Source of the DNA: Anaerofilum sp. An201
Lineage (GTDB): Bacteria > Bacillota > Clostridia > Oscillospirales > Ruminococcaceae
Direction: 5' to 3'
Assembly: GCF_002160015.1 (NCBI RefSeq)
Contig: NZ_NFJT01000004.1
Span: 1-64,000, forward strand
Length of the DNA: 64,000 nucleotides
Part shown: piece after piece, positions 1 through 8,320 of the stretch
How positions within the stretch are numbered: position 1 is the first letter of the stretch
How the letters are laid out: each line of letters opens with the position of its first letter
Notes under the pieces: generated by a model
Told to the model about the DNA's origin: nothing
The model's input: the letters and a program-made list of their open reading frames with translations, nothing else
Database searches by the model: none
Translations under genes and position numbers: made by a program

Positions 1-315
1 ATCCTCAAAGGCCTCGGCGGGAATGGGGAGCATGTCTTCATCGCAGCCATGGCAGCCGTCGCACATATCCTCATCGTCCTCCTGGTTCTCCCAGTCGGCC
101 AGCATATCCGCCCACAGGCTGTTGGCCAAACGAATCAGCGCCATCATAGCGGCGGCTTTCTCCACCGGCTCCATCTCCTGCTTGAGCAGGACAATGGCGT
201 TTTCCAGGGTATGCATCTCCAGCGTTTCCTCCTGCTCCAGACCACTCAGGGTGAGGGCCGCAGGCTGAATGACAGCCTTGCCGTCGTTGGTGTACTTGAT
301 AAAGGTCATCTTCAT
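1..315 (-). CDS. Partial AbrB/SpoVT-like small protein, cut by window edge
   Basis: About 105 residues are visible, starting MKMTFIKYTNDG; the C-terminus lies beyond base 1. Residues 4-45 read like an AbrB/MazE swapped-hairpin DNA-binding fold: a short strand, a DGKAVIQP turn and the strand LEMHTLENAIVLLK. A helix follows, then an acidic tail with a CDGCHGC cluster at residues 85-91 that could bind a metal. The ATG at 315 overlaps the stop of the upstream methylase as ATGA, so translation is probably coupled. The fold call is by eye only. A regulator or antitoxin role is an inference, and no toxin partner is visible. Confidence 0.6.
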   Translation of the reverse strand, partial: MKMTFIKYTNDGKAVIQPAALTLSGLEQEETLEMHTLENAIVLLKQEMEPVEKAAAMMALIRLANSLWADMLADWENQEDDEDMCDGCHGCDEDMLPIPAEAFED

Positions 316-1295
316 TCCTCCGTTTTATCAGATTTTGTTTTCGGTTCGTGGATCAGCGTGTAGCGCCCGTCATCTTCCTCCGCAGCTGACAGATTGAAAA
401 TGCTGAGCTGCCAATGCCTTGCGGAGTTATAGAGGCGGGGATCATAGTTGGTGATGACGATCTCCTCGTATTCGCTTCCGGCTTTCTGGGACATACTGTT
501 GGGGCGTGTGGTGTAGAAGATGTAAAACTCCTTGTACAGATCTACGATGAAGGGGCAGTAGTTGTAGGAAACCATCACAAACCCCTGGCACTCCAGAAGC
601 GCATCGTGGAGGCGCTGGTGGTCTTCCTTGGGAAAGCCCACCGCATAGCAGTCCTCCGCATCGTAGTAAGGCGGGTCACAGTAGAAGAATGCGTCTTCCC
701 GGTCATATTGACGGATGAGGTCGACGCAGTCCTTGTTCTCCACCACAACATCGGCCAGCCTGCGGGAACACTCCCAGACCAGATGGAAAAAGCGGCGGAT
801 GTCGCAGGATTTTCCGGCGAAGGATTTTGCGCCGCCGCTGAAGCTGTATCGGATGAGCTTGAAATAGTCGGCGGCTCGCCGCACATCTCCGCGAGGCGCC
901 CGTTCCAGCATCATCCTTCGGATGGTTTTGGCATCCGGCGGTTCCAGATACCGCTGGGTCAGCTCCATCTCCTCGTCCAGATAGTCATCGGTGAATTCCT
1001 CACGGGAGAAAAACTTATACAGCACATTGAAGTCATCACGGGTGTTCAGCGGCAGGAAGCCAAGCTCCAGAAGGAGCGCCATGGTTCTGTTTTTGACACA
1101 GCAGAACAGATTGGTCAGGTCGCCGTTGAAATCGTTATAAACCTCCATGCATCCCTGCTGGATCGGGCGGCTCAATGTCACTGTCCCGCTGCCGCCGAAC
1201 ACATCGATAAACCGGGAATAGCGCGAGGGGGACAGCTTATGAATCAGCCAGAGCAGCTTGCTTTTGCCTCCCACCCAGGGGATGAAGCTTTTCAA
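312..1295 (-). CDS. D12-class DNA adenine-N6 methyltransferase (Dam-like)
   Basis: The product should transfer a methyl group from S-adenosylmethionine to adenine N6 in a short DNA target. The 327 residues show the D12 layout: N-terminal FIPWVGGKSKLL, SAM-binding motif I FIDVFGGSGTV near residue 29, and catalytic motif IV DPPYY near residue 208. The start is a TTG at 1295-1293, which gives the usual family N-terminus and sits 8 bases after a GGAGG inside the preceding gene, whose stop it overlaps. No restriction enzyme is adjacent, so this is an orphan methylase. Inside a mobile element with antirestriction genes it probably shields the element DNA from host endonucleases or alters regulation; that role is an inference. 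Confidence 0.9.
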   Translation of the reverse strand: MKSFIPWVGGKSKLLWLIHKLSPSRYSRFIDVFGGSGTVTLSRPIQQGCMEVYNDFNGDLTNLFCCVKNRTMALLLELGFLPLNTRDDFNVLYKFFSREEFTDDYLDEEMELTQRYLEPPDAKTIRRMMLERAPRGDVRRAADYFKLIRYSFSGGAKSFAGKSCDIRRFFHLVWECSRRLADVVVENKDCVDLIRQYDREDAFFYCDPPYYDAEDCYAVGFPKEDHQRLHDALLECQGFVMVSYNYCPFIVDLYKEFYIFYTTRPNSMSQKAGSEYEEIVITNYDPRLYNSARHWQLSIFNLSAAEEDDGRYTLIHEPKTKSDKTEE

Positions 1296-1630
1296 GCGGT
1301 ATCACCTCCCTCCAGGGGGAGGGATATCTGGCCGCTGTCGGTAAATTGCTCCAACGCTTTGGTGAGGCCGCGCTCCGCATGGGCGATCTTCTTGATCCTG
1401 CTTCGGAGCTGCCGGATCGTCCTCTGCAGTTCCTCCTCGGTGTCGGCGTAATAATAGCCGGAATCAGAGCTGCAAATGGGGATGCCATCCCCGCGCAGGC
1501 TGTTGATCAACCGTCGCAGGTCGGGTCCGCGGATCTGAAAAGCGGCCTCCAGTTCACGGCTGGGGACGACTCTCAGCTCACCGCAGTGATACTCCTTCAG
1601 GTGCTTAGCGATAGGGTTGTCCGTCGTCAT
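1292..1630 (-). CDS. Small winged-helix/HTH-like protein
   Basis: This 112-residue protein resembles the small wHTH proteins that often precede phage or element methylases. It has a helical segment around LEAAFQIRGPDLRRLINSLR (residues 28-47), then a turn and strand GIPICSSDSGYYY typical of a wing, and a C-terminal basic coiled helix. The likely role is DNA binding in replication control or transcription, but the specificity is unknown. Its ATG follows AAAGGAG, and that site lies in a hairpin (1640-1662). It overlaps the methylase start, forming a wHTH-methylase-AbrB trio downstream of an intrinsic terminator. Confidence 0.65.
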   Translation of the reverse strand: MTTDNPIAKHLKEYHCGELRVVPSRELEAAFQIRGPDLRRLINSLRGDGIPICSSDSGYYYADTEEELQRTIRQLRSRIKKIAHAERGLTKALEQFTDSGQISLPLEGGDTA

Positions 1631-1639
1631 GAAGACTCC

Positions 1640-1662
1640 TTTCCGGGACAGTTACCCGGAAA
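1640..1662 (-). promoter_or_regulatory. Hairpin over the ribosome-binding site of the wHTH gene
   Basis: The arms TTTCCGGG and CCCGGAAA (8 bp, 7-base loop) are perfect complements. On the leftward transcript the 3' arm runs directly into the AAAGGAG Shine-Dalgarno site of the gene starting at 1630. It could hold the site closed until opened. Function is inferred from position only. Confidence 0.4.
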
Positions 1663-1668
1663 GAGCAC

Positions 1669-1708
1669 AAAAAGAAGGGGCCGTTCGTCCCTTTCGGGTA
1701 ACGGCCCC
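1669..1708 (-). terminator. Intrinsic terminator after the antirestriction operon
   Basis: On the leftward strand the stem GGGGCCGTT/AACGGCCCC (1677-1708) is followed by a T-rich run (TTCTTTTTG). It lies between the stop at 1785 and the start at 1630, so readthrough or a separate promoter is needed for the last three genes. Confidence 0.7.
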
Positions 1709-1784
1709 TGTAGCTTTCAGGCTATTTGATTTTTCTTCTTTCATCACCTCCGTTATGGCAGAGCCTGGTCTGTACGAAGGTTTT

Positions 1785-2822
1785 TCACATGGACATGGTC
1801 GGCTCCATCTCCGGCTGACTGTACTCAAAATTGAGTTCCGTGCCATTCCAGGATACAAACCCATGTTCTGCGGCGGACAAGCCCATGCGCTTCATTCTCT
1901 GATTGGCATAGCCCTCAGCGTCAAAGCAGGAGGCGAGCAGTTCGTCCTTGGGATAGATGCCATCCCGTTTTGCCAGCTCTTTTCCGTAATCGGCAAGATC
2001 CATGTCACGGGGCATGAAGTGGTAGCAGTGGAGGTTCTGCGCCAGATCCAAGGCGTAATCCAGGCGGCGGCAGTCCTCCAGTTCCATAACCGCCATAAAT
2101 TTATCCGCCCATCTGGGTTCTCCCTGGCCCTGTTCGCTCCAGATGTAACCAAAGTCGATGGCATGGCGAACAAGTTCCGATGCCGAGCCATACTGGGAGA
2201 GGATGTCCTCCAGCTGCGGGAGGCAGCAGTCCACATCCACGGCAATGCACTCAGTTAGGGACTCCGCTTCCAGCTCATCCAGCGCCAGAAGCAGCTCGTC
2301 CGGATGGGCGACATCCATGTGCTCGCCGGTGTCCGGAAAGCCCACCCACACGCCGCCTATGTTGGTTCGGCTGGCCAGTTTGACCCGGATTGCAAAATCG
2401 CCTTTGTCGGGGTTCATCGAAGGGTCGCCGTCCAGAAATGGATCGATCAGAGAGGTGACCTTGATGAAATGTCCATCACAGAAAGTGTTCCCGCCCTTCT
2501 GGCGATATGCTGCGCCCACTTTCTCCGGGTCAAGAAACTCCCGCGCCTGATCAGAGGGACGCTGGATCTGCTCCATGATGAATTTGCCCAGCTGAACATC
2601 ATCCCCGGCCCCATAGAACAGATCATAGTGATCCAATTGATTTGCAATCAGCATCACATCGCAGGTCATCCTCGGCTGCTCAATCTGCATTGCTCCACGG
2701 AACAGAAGGCTTTCTTTTACCGTCATGTTCTCGAATCGCCGTTCCAGCCAGTCGTGTTGGGATTTGGTCATTTCAAAGCCATCCAGGAGATCCAGGAGTT
2801 GCCTGGTTTGCCGACTCACCAT
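1785..2822 (-). CDS. ArdA-like antirestriction family protein (copy 4)
   Basis: The 345-residue protein (from ATG 2822) belongs to the divergent ArdA-like family repeated in this operon. The C-terminal module is clearest: a helix LDYALDLAQNLHCYHFMP, then DYGKELAKRDG and a segment corresponding to the paralogues' DFE-x-LG, ending in GFVSWNG. The N-terminal half is shorter than in the other copies. Known ArdA proteins are acidic DNA mimics that block type I restriction enzymes; this protein is also rich in Asp and Glu. The ATG overlaps the stop of copy 3 as TGATG. A GTG at 2825 is a less likely start. Function is inferred from family resemblance. Confidence 0.7.
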   Translation of the reverse strand: MVSRQTRQLLDLLDGFEMTKSQHDWLERRFENMTVKESLLFRGAMQIEQPRMTCDVMLIANQLDHYDLFYGAGDDVQLGKFIMEQIQRPSDQAREFLDPEKVGAAYRQKGGNTFCDGHFIKVTSLIDPFLDGDPSMNPDKGDFAIRVKLASRTNIGGVWVGFPDTGEHMDVAHPDELLLALDELEAESLTECIAVDVDCCLPQLEDILSQYGSASELVRHAIDFGYIWSEQGQGEPRWADKFMAVMELEDCRRLDYALDLAQNLHCYHFMPRDMDLADYGKELAKRDGIYPKDELLASCFDAEGYANQRMKRMGLSAAEHGFVSWNGTELNFEYSQPEMEPTMSM

Positions 2823-4000
2823 CACATCATCTCCATTCCGGCATTCTCTGCCTGCGTTTCTTCGCTGTGGATCGGCTCACCATCTCTGCGCTGGACCAGC
2901 CCGTAGGGGGTCAGCAGAGCGTTGTGTGCTGCCATGACATCCTGACCGTAGTTGTAGAGGGCGACGTGCTTCTGCAGAATGGACCGGGAATGCTCGTCCA
3001 CAATGAAGCGAAGCTCCTCTATGGCCACCTCCTCGGGGTTTCGCTGATCAGGCTCGAGCAGATAGTCATCCAGATTTTCTGCAATCTGAACAGCGGCAGC
3101 AATATCGTGACAATCCGCCGCAAGGATAACTGCCTTGAATTTGGAAAGTTCTCCTTGTGTGCTCAGCTCCTTGAAGCATTTAGCCAACTCGTTCAGTCCA
3201 TGGATATTGTCGCAGTCCATGTTTTCCAGAAGCGCAGGCATCGCGCTGTCCTCCACCTGAAAAACCATTTCCGACCAAGAGGCGCCTCCGCAAGCCTCCA
3301 GTACGGCGTCCAGCCGCTCCTGCGTGGCGGGCAGATCCAGGTACATCATGTTGTCCGGTTGCTCACCGGAGTGGAAGGGATACCTGCCGACCGTCAGGCG
3401 GATGCCATATTCCGGCGCTTCGGGAATCAAGGCCAGGCTGTCATATACCTGCTTCAGCTCGGTGTGCTGCGTGACATAACCGCCGCTTGCGAAAACGCCG
3501 CCTTCTTCAAATCTGGCTTTTCTTCCGAGCATCTCAAAGTCAAGATACTCAAAGATGGAATCCGGAATTTTTTCCAGGGCAGGGATGAAATCGTTCTCCG
3601 CATAGAACCTGCCGAGCTGCTCGTCCGATGTGGCATTAATCACATGGCAGCAGTCTGTGCTGTAGGCCAGGTCGATCATGGTGGCAATGCTGATTGGGCC
3701 GTATTTTTTTGCCACCTCCATGTTAAACAACCCTTCGAACGCTGTTCTTTCTCTGCCGTTCATCTGTCCCAGGCAGGTTGCCAGAGCATTGAGCTGATAG
3801 AGGTCGCATTCATGAGTCAGATGGACATGAAGGAACTGAAAGCCATAGTGTTCAAGAAATTCCCATCTCGGCTTGTCACCCAAGGTCATCTGGAGCTTGT
3901 CCAGCGCATCCTGAAGACCATAGTAGGTGGCCGGAAGCTCCAGCTCACACCACCGATCCGTCTTCTCTCCGAACAGCTCCACATGGAATACTTCATTCAA
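2822..4000 (-). CDS. ArdA-like antirestriction protein (copy 3, two modules)
   Basis: The 392-residue acidic protein contains two successive ArdA-like modules. Module 1 has [15 protein letters not shown] near residue 70, STDCCHVI near 114 and YLDFEMLG...[10 protein letters not shown] ending near 176. Module 2 has [11 protein letters not shown] near residue 266 and ends around residue 370. The start is a TTG at 4000, in frame with the typical N-terminal strand and preceded by GGGAGG at 8 bases; it overlaps the stop of the DUF4314 gene by 8 bases. The expected role is DNA mimicry against type I restriction during transfer. Which host system it targets cannot be told from sequence. Confidence 0.75.
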   Translation of the reverse strand: MNEVFHVELFGEKTDRWCELELPATYYGLQDALDKLQMTLGDKPRWEFLEHYGFQFLHVHLTHECDLYQLNALATCLGQMNGRERTAFEGLFNMEVAKKYGPISIATMIDLAYSTDCCHVINATSDEQLGRFYAENDFIPALEKIPDSIFEYLDFEMLGRKARFEEGGVFASGGYVTQHTELKQVYDSLALIPEAPEYGIRLTVGRYPFHSGEQPDNMMYLDLPATQERLDAVLEACGGASWSEMVFQVEDSAMPALLENMDCDNIHGLNELAKCFKELSTQGELSKFKAVILAADCHDIAAAVQIAENLDDYLLEPDQRNPEEVAIEELRFIVDEHSRSILQKHVALYNYGQDVMAAHNALLTPYGLVQRRDGEPIHSEETQAENAGMEMM

Positions 4001-4982
4001 GGGTTATCCCTCCCATTTGGGGCCTGTAGTCCTCCTCATATTTGGTGGGATCAGCGCCGGGGACATCCCAGCCGCACATACTGCCCACCTCCATGGCCTG
4101 GCGCTGCCACATGTTGACGCCGAGCCGCTCATTCAACTGATCAGCCAGCTCCACATTCTGTTCCTTGTCGCCGGTGTCCCAATCGGAGGGGTAATAGCCG
4201 GTCTCGCCCCGGAGGATGCAGATGAGGTCGCCGGTGGACTTGAGAGTGGAGAAGCACATCTCCGGCAACCCCTCCGCCACTTTGGGTGCGAAGCGTTCCG
4301 CCTCGGTCTGGATGTCCCAATCGTCCTCCACGCTCCACAGATGGACATACAGCTCGTCATCACCGGCGCAGATATCCCGCTGTTCAAAGCCTTCGCCCCA
4401 GCCGTCCGACGCCTGACCGGAGATGTACTCCTTCAGGGTAGTCAGTTCCTCCGGTGTGAGGGTACCGACCACACGGCACTCGGCAACGCCCCAGAGCTGG
4501 CCGTTTCGATCCTCGACGGTGAACACGACAGATTTGACCTTCTGGTTGATGCTGTCATCCTCGCCATACCAGTGCATGATGCCGCTCTCGGCTTCTTCCG
4601 GCATCCGGTTGTTGATCAGAGCTCTGAGGATCTCGCCTTCATAGACCCGCAGCGACCTTCCATCCAACTGAGTGCAGTCATCCTCCATCTCTCCGTACTC
4701 GTTGCGAGTGTAGAGATCCGCTGTCAGGGGCATATACAGCTTCAGCGTGGTGGGCTCGGGCGGCAGCACAGAGAAGCTGTCCTCTCCTATGGTCAGCGCC
4801 AGGGTTCTGCCATTGTCCCACTTCATGTGGAACTGGCCGGCATCGTCGATGTAGTCCAGAGTCCCCGTGCTGCCCGGCTCCAGCGGGGCATAGGGGTCTT
4901 TCATCTCTCTGAGCTTGATCCTCGAACCTGCGGGGAACTGTTCCCGCAAGAAGTCCAACCACTCTCTCGGAATTTCTCTCAT
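3993..4982 (-). CDS. DUF4314 protein with a large C-terminal domain of unknown function
   Basis: This 329-residue protein opens with a DUF4314 domain (about residues 1-75): [14 protein letters not shown], then [12 protein letters not shown] and [11 protein letters not shown], a small SH3-like barrel. The rest, from [11 protein letters not shown] onward, is a conserved-looking region with [15 protein letters not shown] and [14 protein letters not shown] that I associate with clostridial mobile elements but cannot name. The ATG at 4982 overlaps the upstream stop as ATGA; a longer reading to 5075 is a shadow. Its position between polyvalent-type and ArdA-like genes suggests a role in element establishment. 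No catalytic motif is evident. Confidence 0.75.
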   Translation of the reverse strand: MREIPREWLDFLREQFPAGSRIKLREMKDPYAPLEPGSTGTLDYIDDAGQFHMKWDNGRTLALTIGEDSFSVLPPEPTTLKLYMPLTADLYTRNEYGEMEDDCTQLDGRSLRVYEGEILRALINNRMPEEAESGIMHWYGEDDSINQKVKSVVFTVEDRNGQLWGVAECRVVGTLTPEELTTLKEYISGQASDGWGEGFEQRDICAGDDELYVHLWSVEDDWDIQTEAERFAPKVAEGLPEMCFSTLKSTGDLICILRGETGYYPSDWDTGDKEQNVELADQLNERLGVNMWQRQAMEVGSMCGWDVPGADPTKYEEDYRPQMGGITLE

Positions 4983-6280
4983 GATAATCCTCCCATTGTC
5001 ATGCCCTGCCGGGGCGCATTCTGCTCCAACTCCAATCGGAGCGTTTCTACTGCTTCTGCGACTTCCGGGTCGCACTTGAAGCTGTCCAGCTTCAAGTGGT
5101 CTGTGAAGAATTGCTGTTCCCCATCCAGAGAGCGTACCAGATCCACCGTGGCGATTCCGTCTTTGGTGACGCCAATCCGTTTCTCTGGACGGTCGCTGCC
5201 CAGATAGGTGTGGATGGCCTCCTCCAAGGTCAGATCCCGGAAGATATGTTCTCCGGAGGTGTTGCAGTCGGTGATCACGAACCAGGCGTAGGTATGGGGC
5301 AGAGTTGTATTGGCGGCGTCCTGCATGGCTTTGATACCCTTTTCCGTCAGGCCGTAATTACAGGCTCGCCTTGGGTTTTCCTCTCCGGCAAAGTCCAGCA
5401 GGATATCATCCGCCGCTTTTCGGATGTCCGGGTTCTCGGTCAGGAGCTTGTAGCGGAAGCCGGTAGTGGCCATATAGGGCAGTTCCTCCCGGATGGTCTG
5501 GAGGAATGCTGTGGCGTCCGTAAATTCCGTCTGCTCACCGCTGGCATAGGTGACCCGGCCCACAGGCTTTGCCTGCTGGGCCATCTGCTGCTGGCGCAGG
5601 TCGTAGCAGTAGAGGTAGCCCTGATAGTCGCCGGGAGAAGGGGTGCAGCGGAGGCAGTAGCGGTAATGCTCGGTGTCCACGACATAGCCATAGCACCGGC
5701 CGTCCTCGGTGATCTCACCCCCATTCCGGTAGCAGTAGCTTCTCATCGAAGCCAGATCCTTGAGCGGCCCATCAGCCCGAAGCATATCTACGACTTCCTG
5801 AAGCTCACCCTTGAATTCCTCAGTGTTGAACTGGTCATCGTTGTGGGGCCACCAGGTGTGGTAGAATCCTTTTCCGGAAGATCCGAAATCTATCCGGACA
5901 TGGCCGACCGTGCCCAGCCTCTCGTCGGCGGTCTCATCGAGTTCCGAATAAAAGAGGCCCGCTTCCTCGGGGGAAGCGGGCCTGATGTGAATCGGTGTAT
6001 TTACTTTTACATTCTGCTTCATGGTATTTGCCTCCGTATCCGTACAGAGATGGTAAATTTGCCAGTCAAGATGTCCCATCCTACCCAGAGTTACTCGCTG
6101 GAATGCGATGGAGATGTCATCATCGTTGTAATGTTCATGATGGAAATCCAATGCGCTGATGACATCTTTCTTAATATCTGCGGCAAATCTTTCATCAAGG
6201 CTGGAGAAATATGTCCCAAAAGTCTTGTGAAGATATTCTTTGATGTCACTCTCCAACTGTTCCGATAAAGAAATGGCCAT
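4979..6280 (-). CDS. Polyvalent-protein-type element protein of unknown function
   Basis: The 433-residue protein has no recognised enzyme motif. Residues 1-70 form an acidic helical region. The middle has an [27 protein letters not shown] block and a Cys- and Tyr-rich strand region. The segment [13 protein letters not shown] through [18 protein letters not shown] and GEENPR (about residues 245-310) matches, from memory, a domain found in large clostridial phage and ICE polyvalent proteins. I chose ATG 6280 because GGAGGTG lies 6 bases before it; a GTG at 6289 is in frame upstream. It is the first gene after a 180-base spacer that carries a small peptide gene. Confidence 0.65.
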   Translation of the reverse strand: MAISLSEQLESDIKEYLHKTFGTYFSSLDERFAADIKKDVISALDFHHEHYNDDDISIAFQRVTLGRMGHLDWQIYHLCTDTEANTMKQNVKVNTPIHIRPASPEEAGLFYSELDETADERLGTVGHVRIDFGSSGKGFYHTWWPHNDDQFNTEEFKGELQEVVDMLRADGPLKDLASMRSYCYRNGGEITEDGRCYGYVVDTEHYRYCLRCTPSPGDYQGYLYCYDLRQQQMAQQAKPVGRVTYASGEQTEFTDATAFLQTIREELPYMATTGFRYKLLTENPDIRKAADDILLDFAGEENPRRACNYGLTEKGIKAMQDAANTTLPHTYAWFVITDCNTSGEHIFRDLTLEEAIHTYLGSDRPEKRIGVTKDGIATVDLVRSLDGEQQFFTDHLKLDSFKCDPEVAEAVETLRLELEQNAPRQGMTMGGLS

Positions 6281-6315
6281 TTGCTTCACCTCCTCATGCG
6301 GAACAATACCACAGC

Positions 6316-6429
6316 TCAGCGGAAATAGCTATGGCCAAAAGGCGTCCTGCCGGAGAAGTGGAGATAGCCGGCGACAGCAGCCCCCAGTGCTGCCAGGGAT
6401 GCCACCGTAATCATGATTTTCTTCTTCAT
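6316..6429 (-). CDS. 37-residue membrane or secreted peptide
   Basis: A short gene reads MKKKIMITVASLAALGAAVA followed by GYLHFSGRTPFGHSYFR and a stop. The ATG at 6429 has GGGAGG 7 bases upstream, a near-ideal site. The layout is a basic N-terminus, one hydrophobic helix of about 15 residues and a short polar tail, so it is a single-pass membrane peptide or an exported peptide. It sits in the gap between the ADP-ribosyltransferase-like gene and the polyvalent-type gene on the same strand. Possible roles (holin-like, toxin-like, signalling) are open; nothing in the sequence decides. Confidence 0.55.
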   Translation of the reverse strand: MKKKIMITVASLAALGAAVAGYLHFSGRTPFGHSYFR

Positions 6430-6461
6430 TTACATTCCTCCCAATTATCGGATCATGTCTT

Positions 6462-7199
6462 TCAGGTCATTTGCATATCAAATTCCGGCTCCGGGGACTC
6501 CATGACCTGTTCCAGGTGCCGCGGGTCTACGATGACCTCGCTTTCATTCCTGCCTGTAAACAGGGCCAGGATGTGTTCCTTCCGAATCTGCGCCTCATAC
6601 ACCGTTCCCTCCTCACCGAAGCGGTGGGCGAACCAGTCTGCCGTTTTCCGATCCAGTGTCCAGGACAGCGCCCTGATATTTTTGGCGTTGTAGGGGGTAA
6701 CGCCCCGATAGACCGTCACCGTATCCTCCAGCGCCTGGTGTGCGGCGCGCTCCTCCTCGTCCATCAGGGACTCCGGAGGGACGGATCGGAACAAGGCCAC
6801 CAGTTCTCGTTTGCTCACATTGCAGTCCTGATTGGGGCATTCCTCCTGGGTCCAGGCGGTGGATAAGAGCTGTCCCAGATCCTTCTCCGAGAGAGCGGAG
6901 GCGGCAAATTTGATAAAAGTCAGATAATAGGGCGGGTTGAACAGCACGAAGATCTGATGCACATTTTTTGCGCTGTCGATCTGCTCCCCGACCATTTTGC
7001 GCCACCTTGTGCAGTCATCCGAATTGTTGATCAGGTCGACCATGGAGATGCTCCCATCCTCATTCCGAAGCGCGGAGATCCCGGAGTTTGTGAAGGGGTG
7101 GCTGACGATCACCGGGGAGAGGGCCGTTTCCTGGATCTGCACATCGAGGAGGGTGTGCGCCACCAGCTTTACGCGGAGCAGATCGGTTTCACGGGGCAT
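6462..7199 (-). CDS. ADP-ribosyltransferase-like protein with R-S-E motifs
   Basis: In this 245-residue protein the C-terminal 90 residues carry the three signatures of the R-S-E class of ADP-ribosyltransferases: VTVYRGV (arginine, near residue 161), the strand RALSWTLDRKTADWF (serine, near 175), and the E-x-E stretch NESEVIVDP near 223, with ADP-ribosylating toxin-like spacing. This class transfers ADP-ribose from NAD to arginine-type targets; phage enzymes such as Alt and ModA modify host RNA polymerase. The N-terminal 140 residues are unassigned and include CPNQDC. No signal peptide is seen, so it should act inside the cell. The start overlaps the preceding stop as TGATG. The fold and target are inferred. 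Confidence 0.65.
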   Translation of the reverse strand: MPRETDLLRVKLVAHTLLDVQIQETALSPVIVSHPFTNSGISALRNEDGSISMVDLINNSDDCTRWRKMVGEQIDSAKNVHQIFVLFNPPYYLTFIKFAASALSEKDLGQLLSTAWTQEECPNQDCNVSKRELVALFRSVPPESLMDEEERAAHQALEDTVTVYRGVTPYNAKNIRALSWTLDRKTADWFAHRFGEEGTVYEAQIRKEHILALFTGRNESEVIVDPRHLEQVMESPEPEFDMQMT

Positions 7200-8320
7200 C
7201 AGGAAAGGCCTCCCATCTCCATCGCCTGGGGTTCCTCAGCGAAGGGGCTACTGCATCGGCGGATCAGGCCGAACTCGGTTCGCCGGACTCCTTCCTCCGC
7301 CATAGTGTCCTCACCCAGCTTCTCAAAATCCATATATCCGTCGATGGTATCAATCAGCTCGTCATCAGCACCGATGCGCCGAAGGACTGCTTGCCCGTAT
7401 TCGTAAGTGTCCTCCGGAATGCGCTCATAGTCGTCCAGATTCATGGCACAGCGGAGAGCCTCCTGCATAGTCCCCGGCTGCTCCACAGAAAGAACCGACA
7501 GATATTTCAGCAGTTCACCATCTTCACACTGCATCCCCTCAATGGCCCAAGCCAATTCGTTTGCATCTTCCACGCAGACCCCTGTAGTGGGAATGTGCTC
7601 GTCCATATAGGGAACGGAAAACGACACCTTGGTTACTGCTGCCTCTGCAAAACAATCAATTCCCAGTGTTCTTTTTACTCGCTCCAATTCTTCCTTCGTT
7701 GCCGGAAGGCAGACACTCACTTGCGCTTGGGAAGAGGAGAGGTCAAGCTGGATCTTCGATTTTTTCTCTCTGACAAGCTCATCATCCTGCTTGCGGAGCA
7801 CATAGCCCGCATAGGTATAGGCGCCGCCATGCTCGGCATAGTATTCTGCGCCGATTTTTGCGAAGTCCAGATAGGGCCAGGCCGCTTCGGGGAATCTGGG
7901 GTCACCCTGAATCTGACCGGCAACAGCGACATATCGGCCAAGCGTCACATCCGAGTTTACATTAGGGATGAGAATGTAGTCCGACACCTGTTCCGCCACA
8001 CGAATCATATCGTTCAGATCATTGATGCTGTTGCCATCCAAGGCGCCGGCATAGATGTTCCGTTCGCGGGAGTCCATTTTGGCAATGATGCTCGAAAGCT
8101 GATTCAGCTGTGCAAGCTGCGTTCTGGAACCAGGGTCGAGTCCGCTGAGGTACGACGGCAGATTGGCGATCACGCTTTTGATCTCGACGATCTCTGTTTT
8201 TCCTGCTCTGCTGGCCTCATCAAGCTGGCTGGCCGCTTCTGTCATGGCGTCATGAGATGCAGGCAAATTGAGCGGGACAATGACAGGACTCCCACTTCGT
8301 TTCATGAAAAGTTGGATCAT
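7199..8320 (-). CDS. ArdA-like antirestriction protein (copy 2, two modules)
   Basis: The 373-residue protein has two ArdA-like modules: INDLNDMIRVAEQ followed by LGRYV and YLDFAKIG...GGAYTYAGYV in the first half, and ANELAWAIEGMQ, DDYERIPEDTYEYG and YMDFEKLG in the second. It is acidic overall, as expected for a DNA mimic. The ATG at 8320 overlaps the stop of copy 1 (ATGA) and has GGAGG inside the end of that gene; a longer start at 8359 is unlikely. Copies 1 and 2 are adjacent and probably arose by tandem duplication followed by deep divergence. Confidence 0.75.
   Translation of the reverse strand: MIQLFMKRSGSPVIVPLNLPASHDAMTEAASQLDEASRAGKTEIVEIKSVIANLPSYLSGLDPGSRTQLAQLNQLSSIIAKMDSRERNIYAGALDGNSINDLNDMIRVAEQVSDYILIPNVNSDVTLGRYVAVAGQIQGDPRFPEAAWPYLDFAKIGAEYYAEHGGAYTYAGYVLRKQDDELVREKKSKIQLDLSSSQAQVSVCLPATKEELERVKRTLGIDCFAEAAVTKVSFSVPYMDEHIPTTGVCVEDANELAWAIEGMQCEDGELLKYLSVLSVEQPGTMQEALRCAMNLDDYERIPEDTYEYGQAVLRRIGADDELIDTIDGYMDFEKLGEDTMAEEGVRRTEFGLIRRCSSPFAEEPQAMEMGGLS

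Noticed and set aside
414-1451. Long + strand open frame opposite the adenine methylase
   Set aside because: It is antisense to a clear D12 methylase and has no ribosome site or family signature; GC-rich codon bias opens antisense frames throughout this window.
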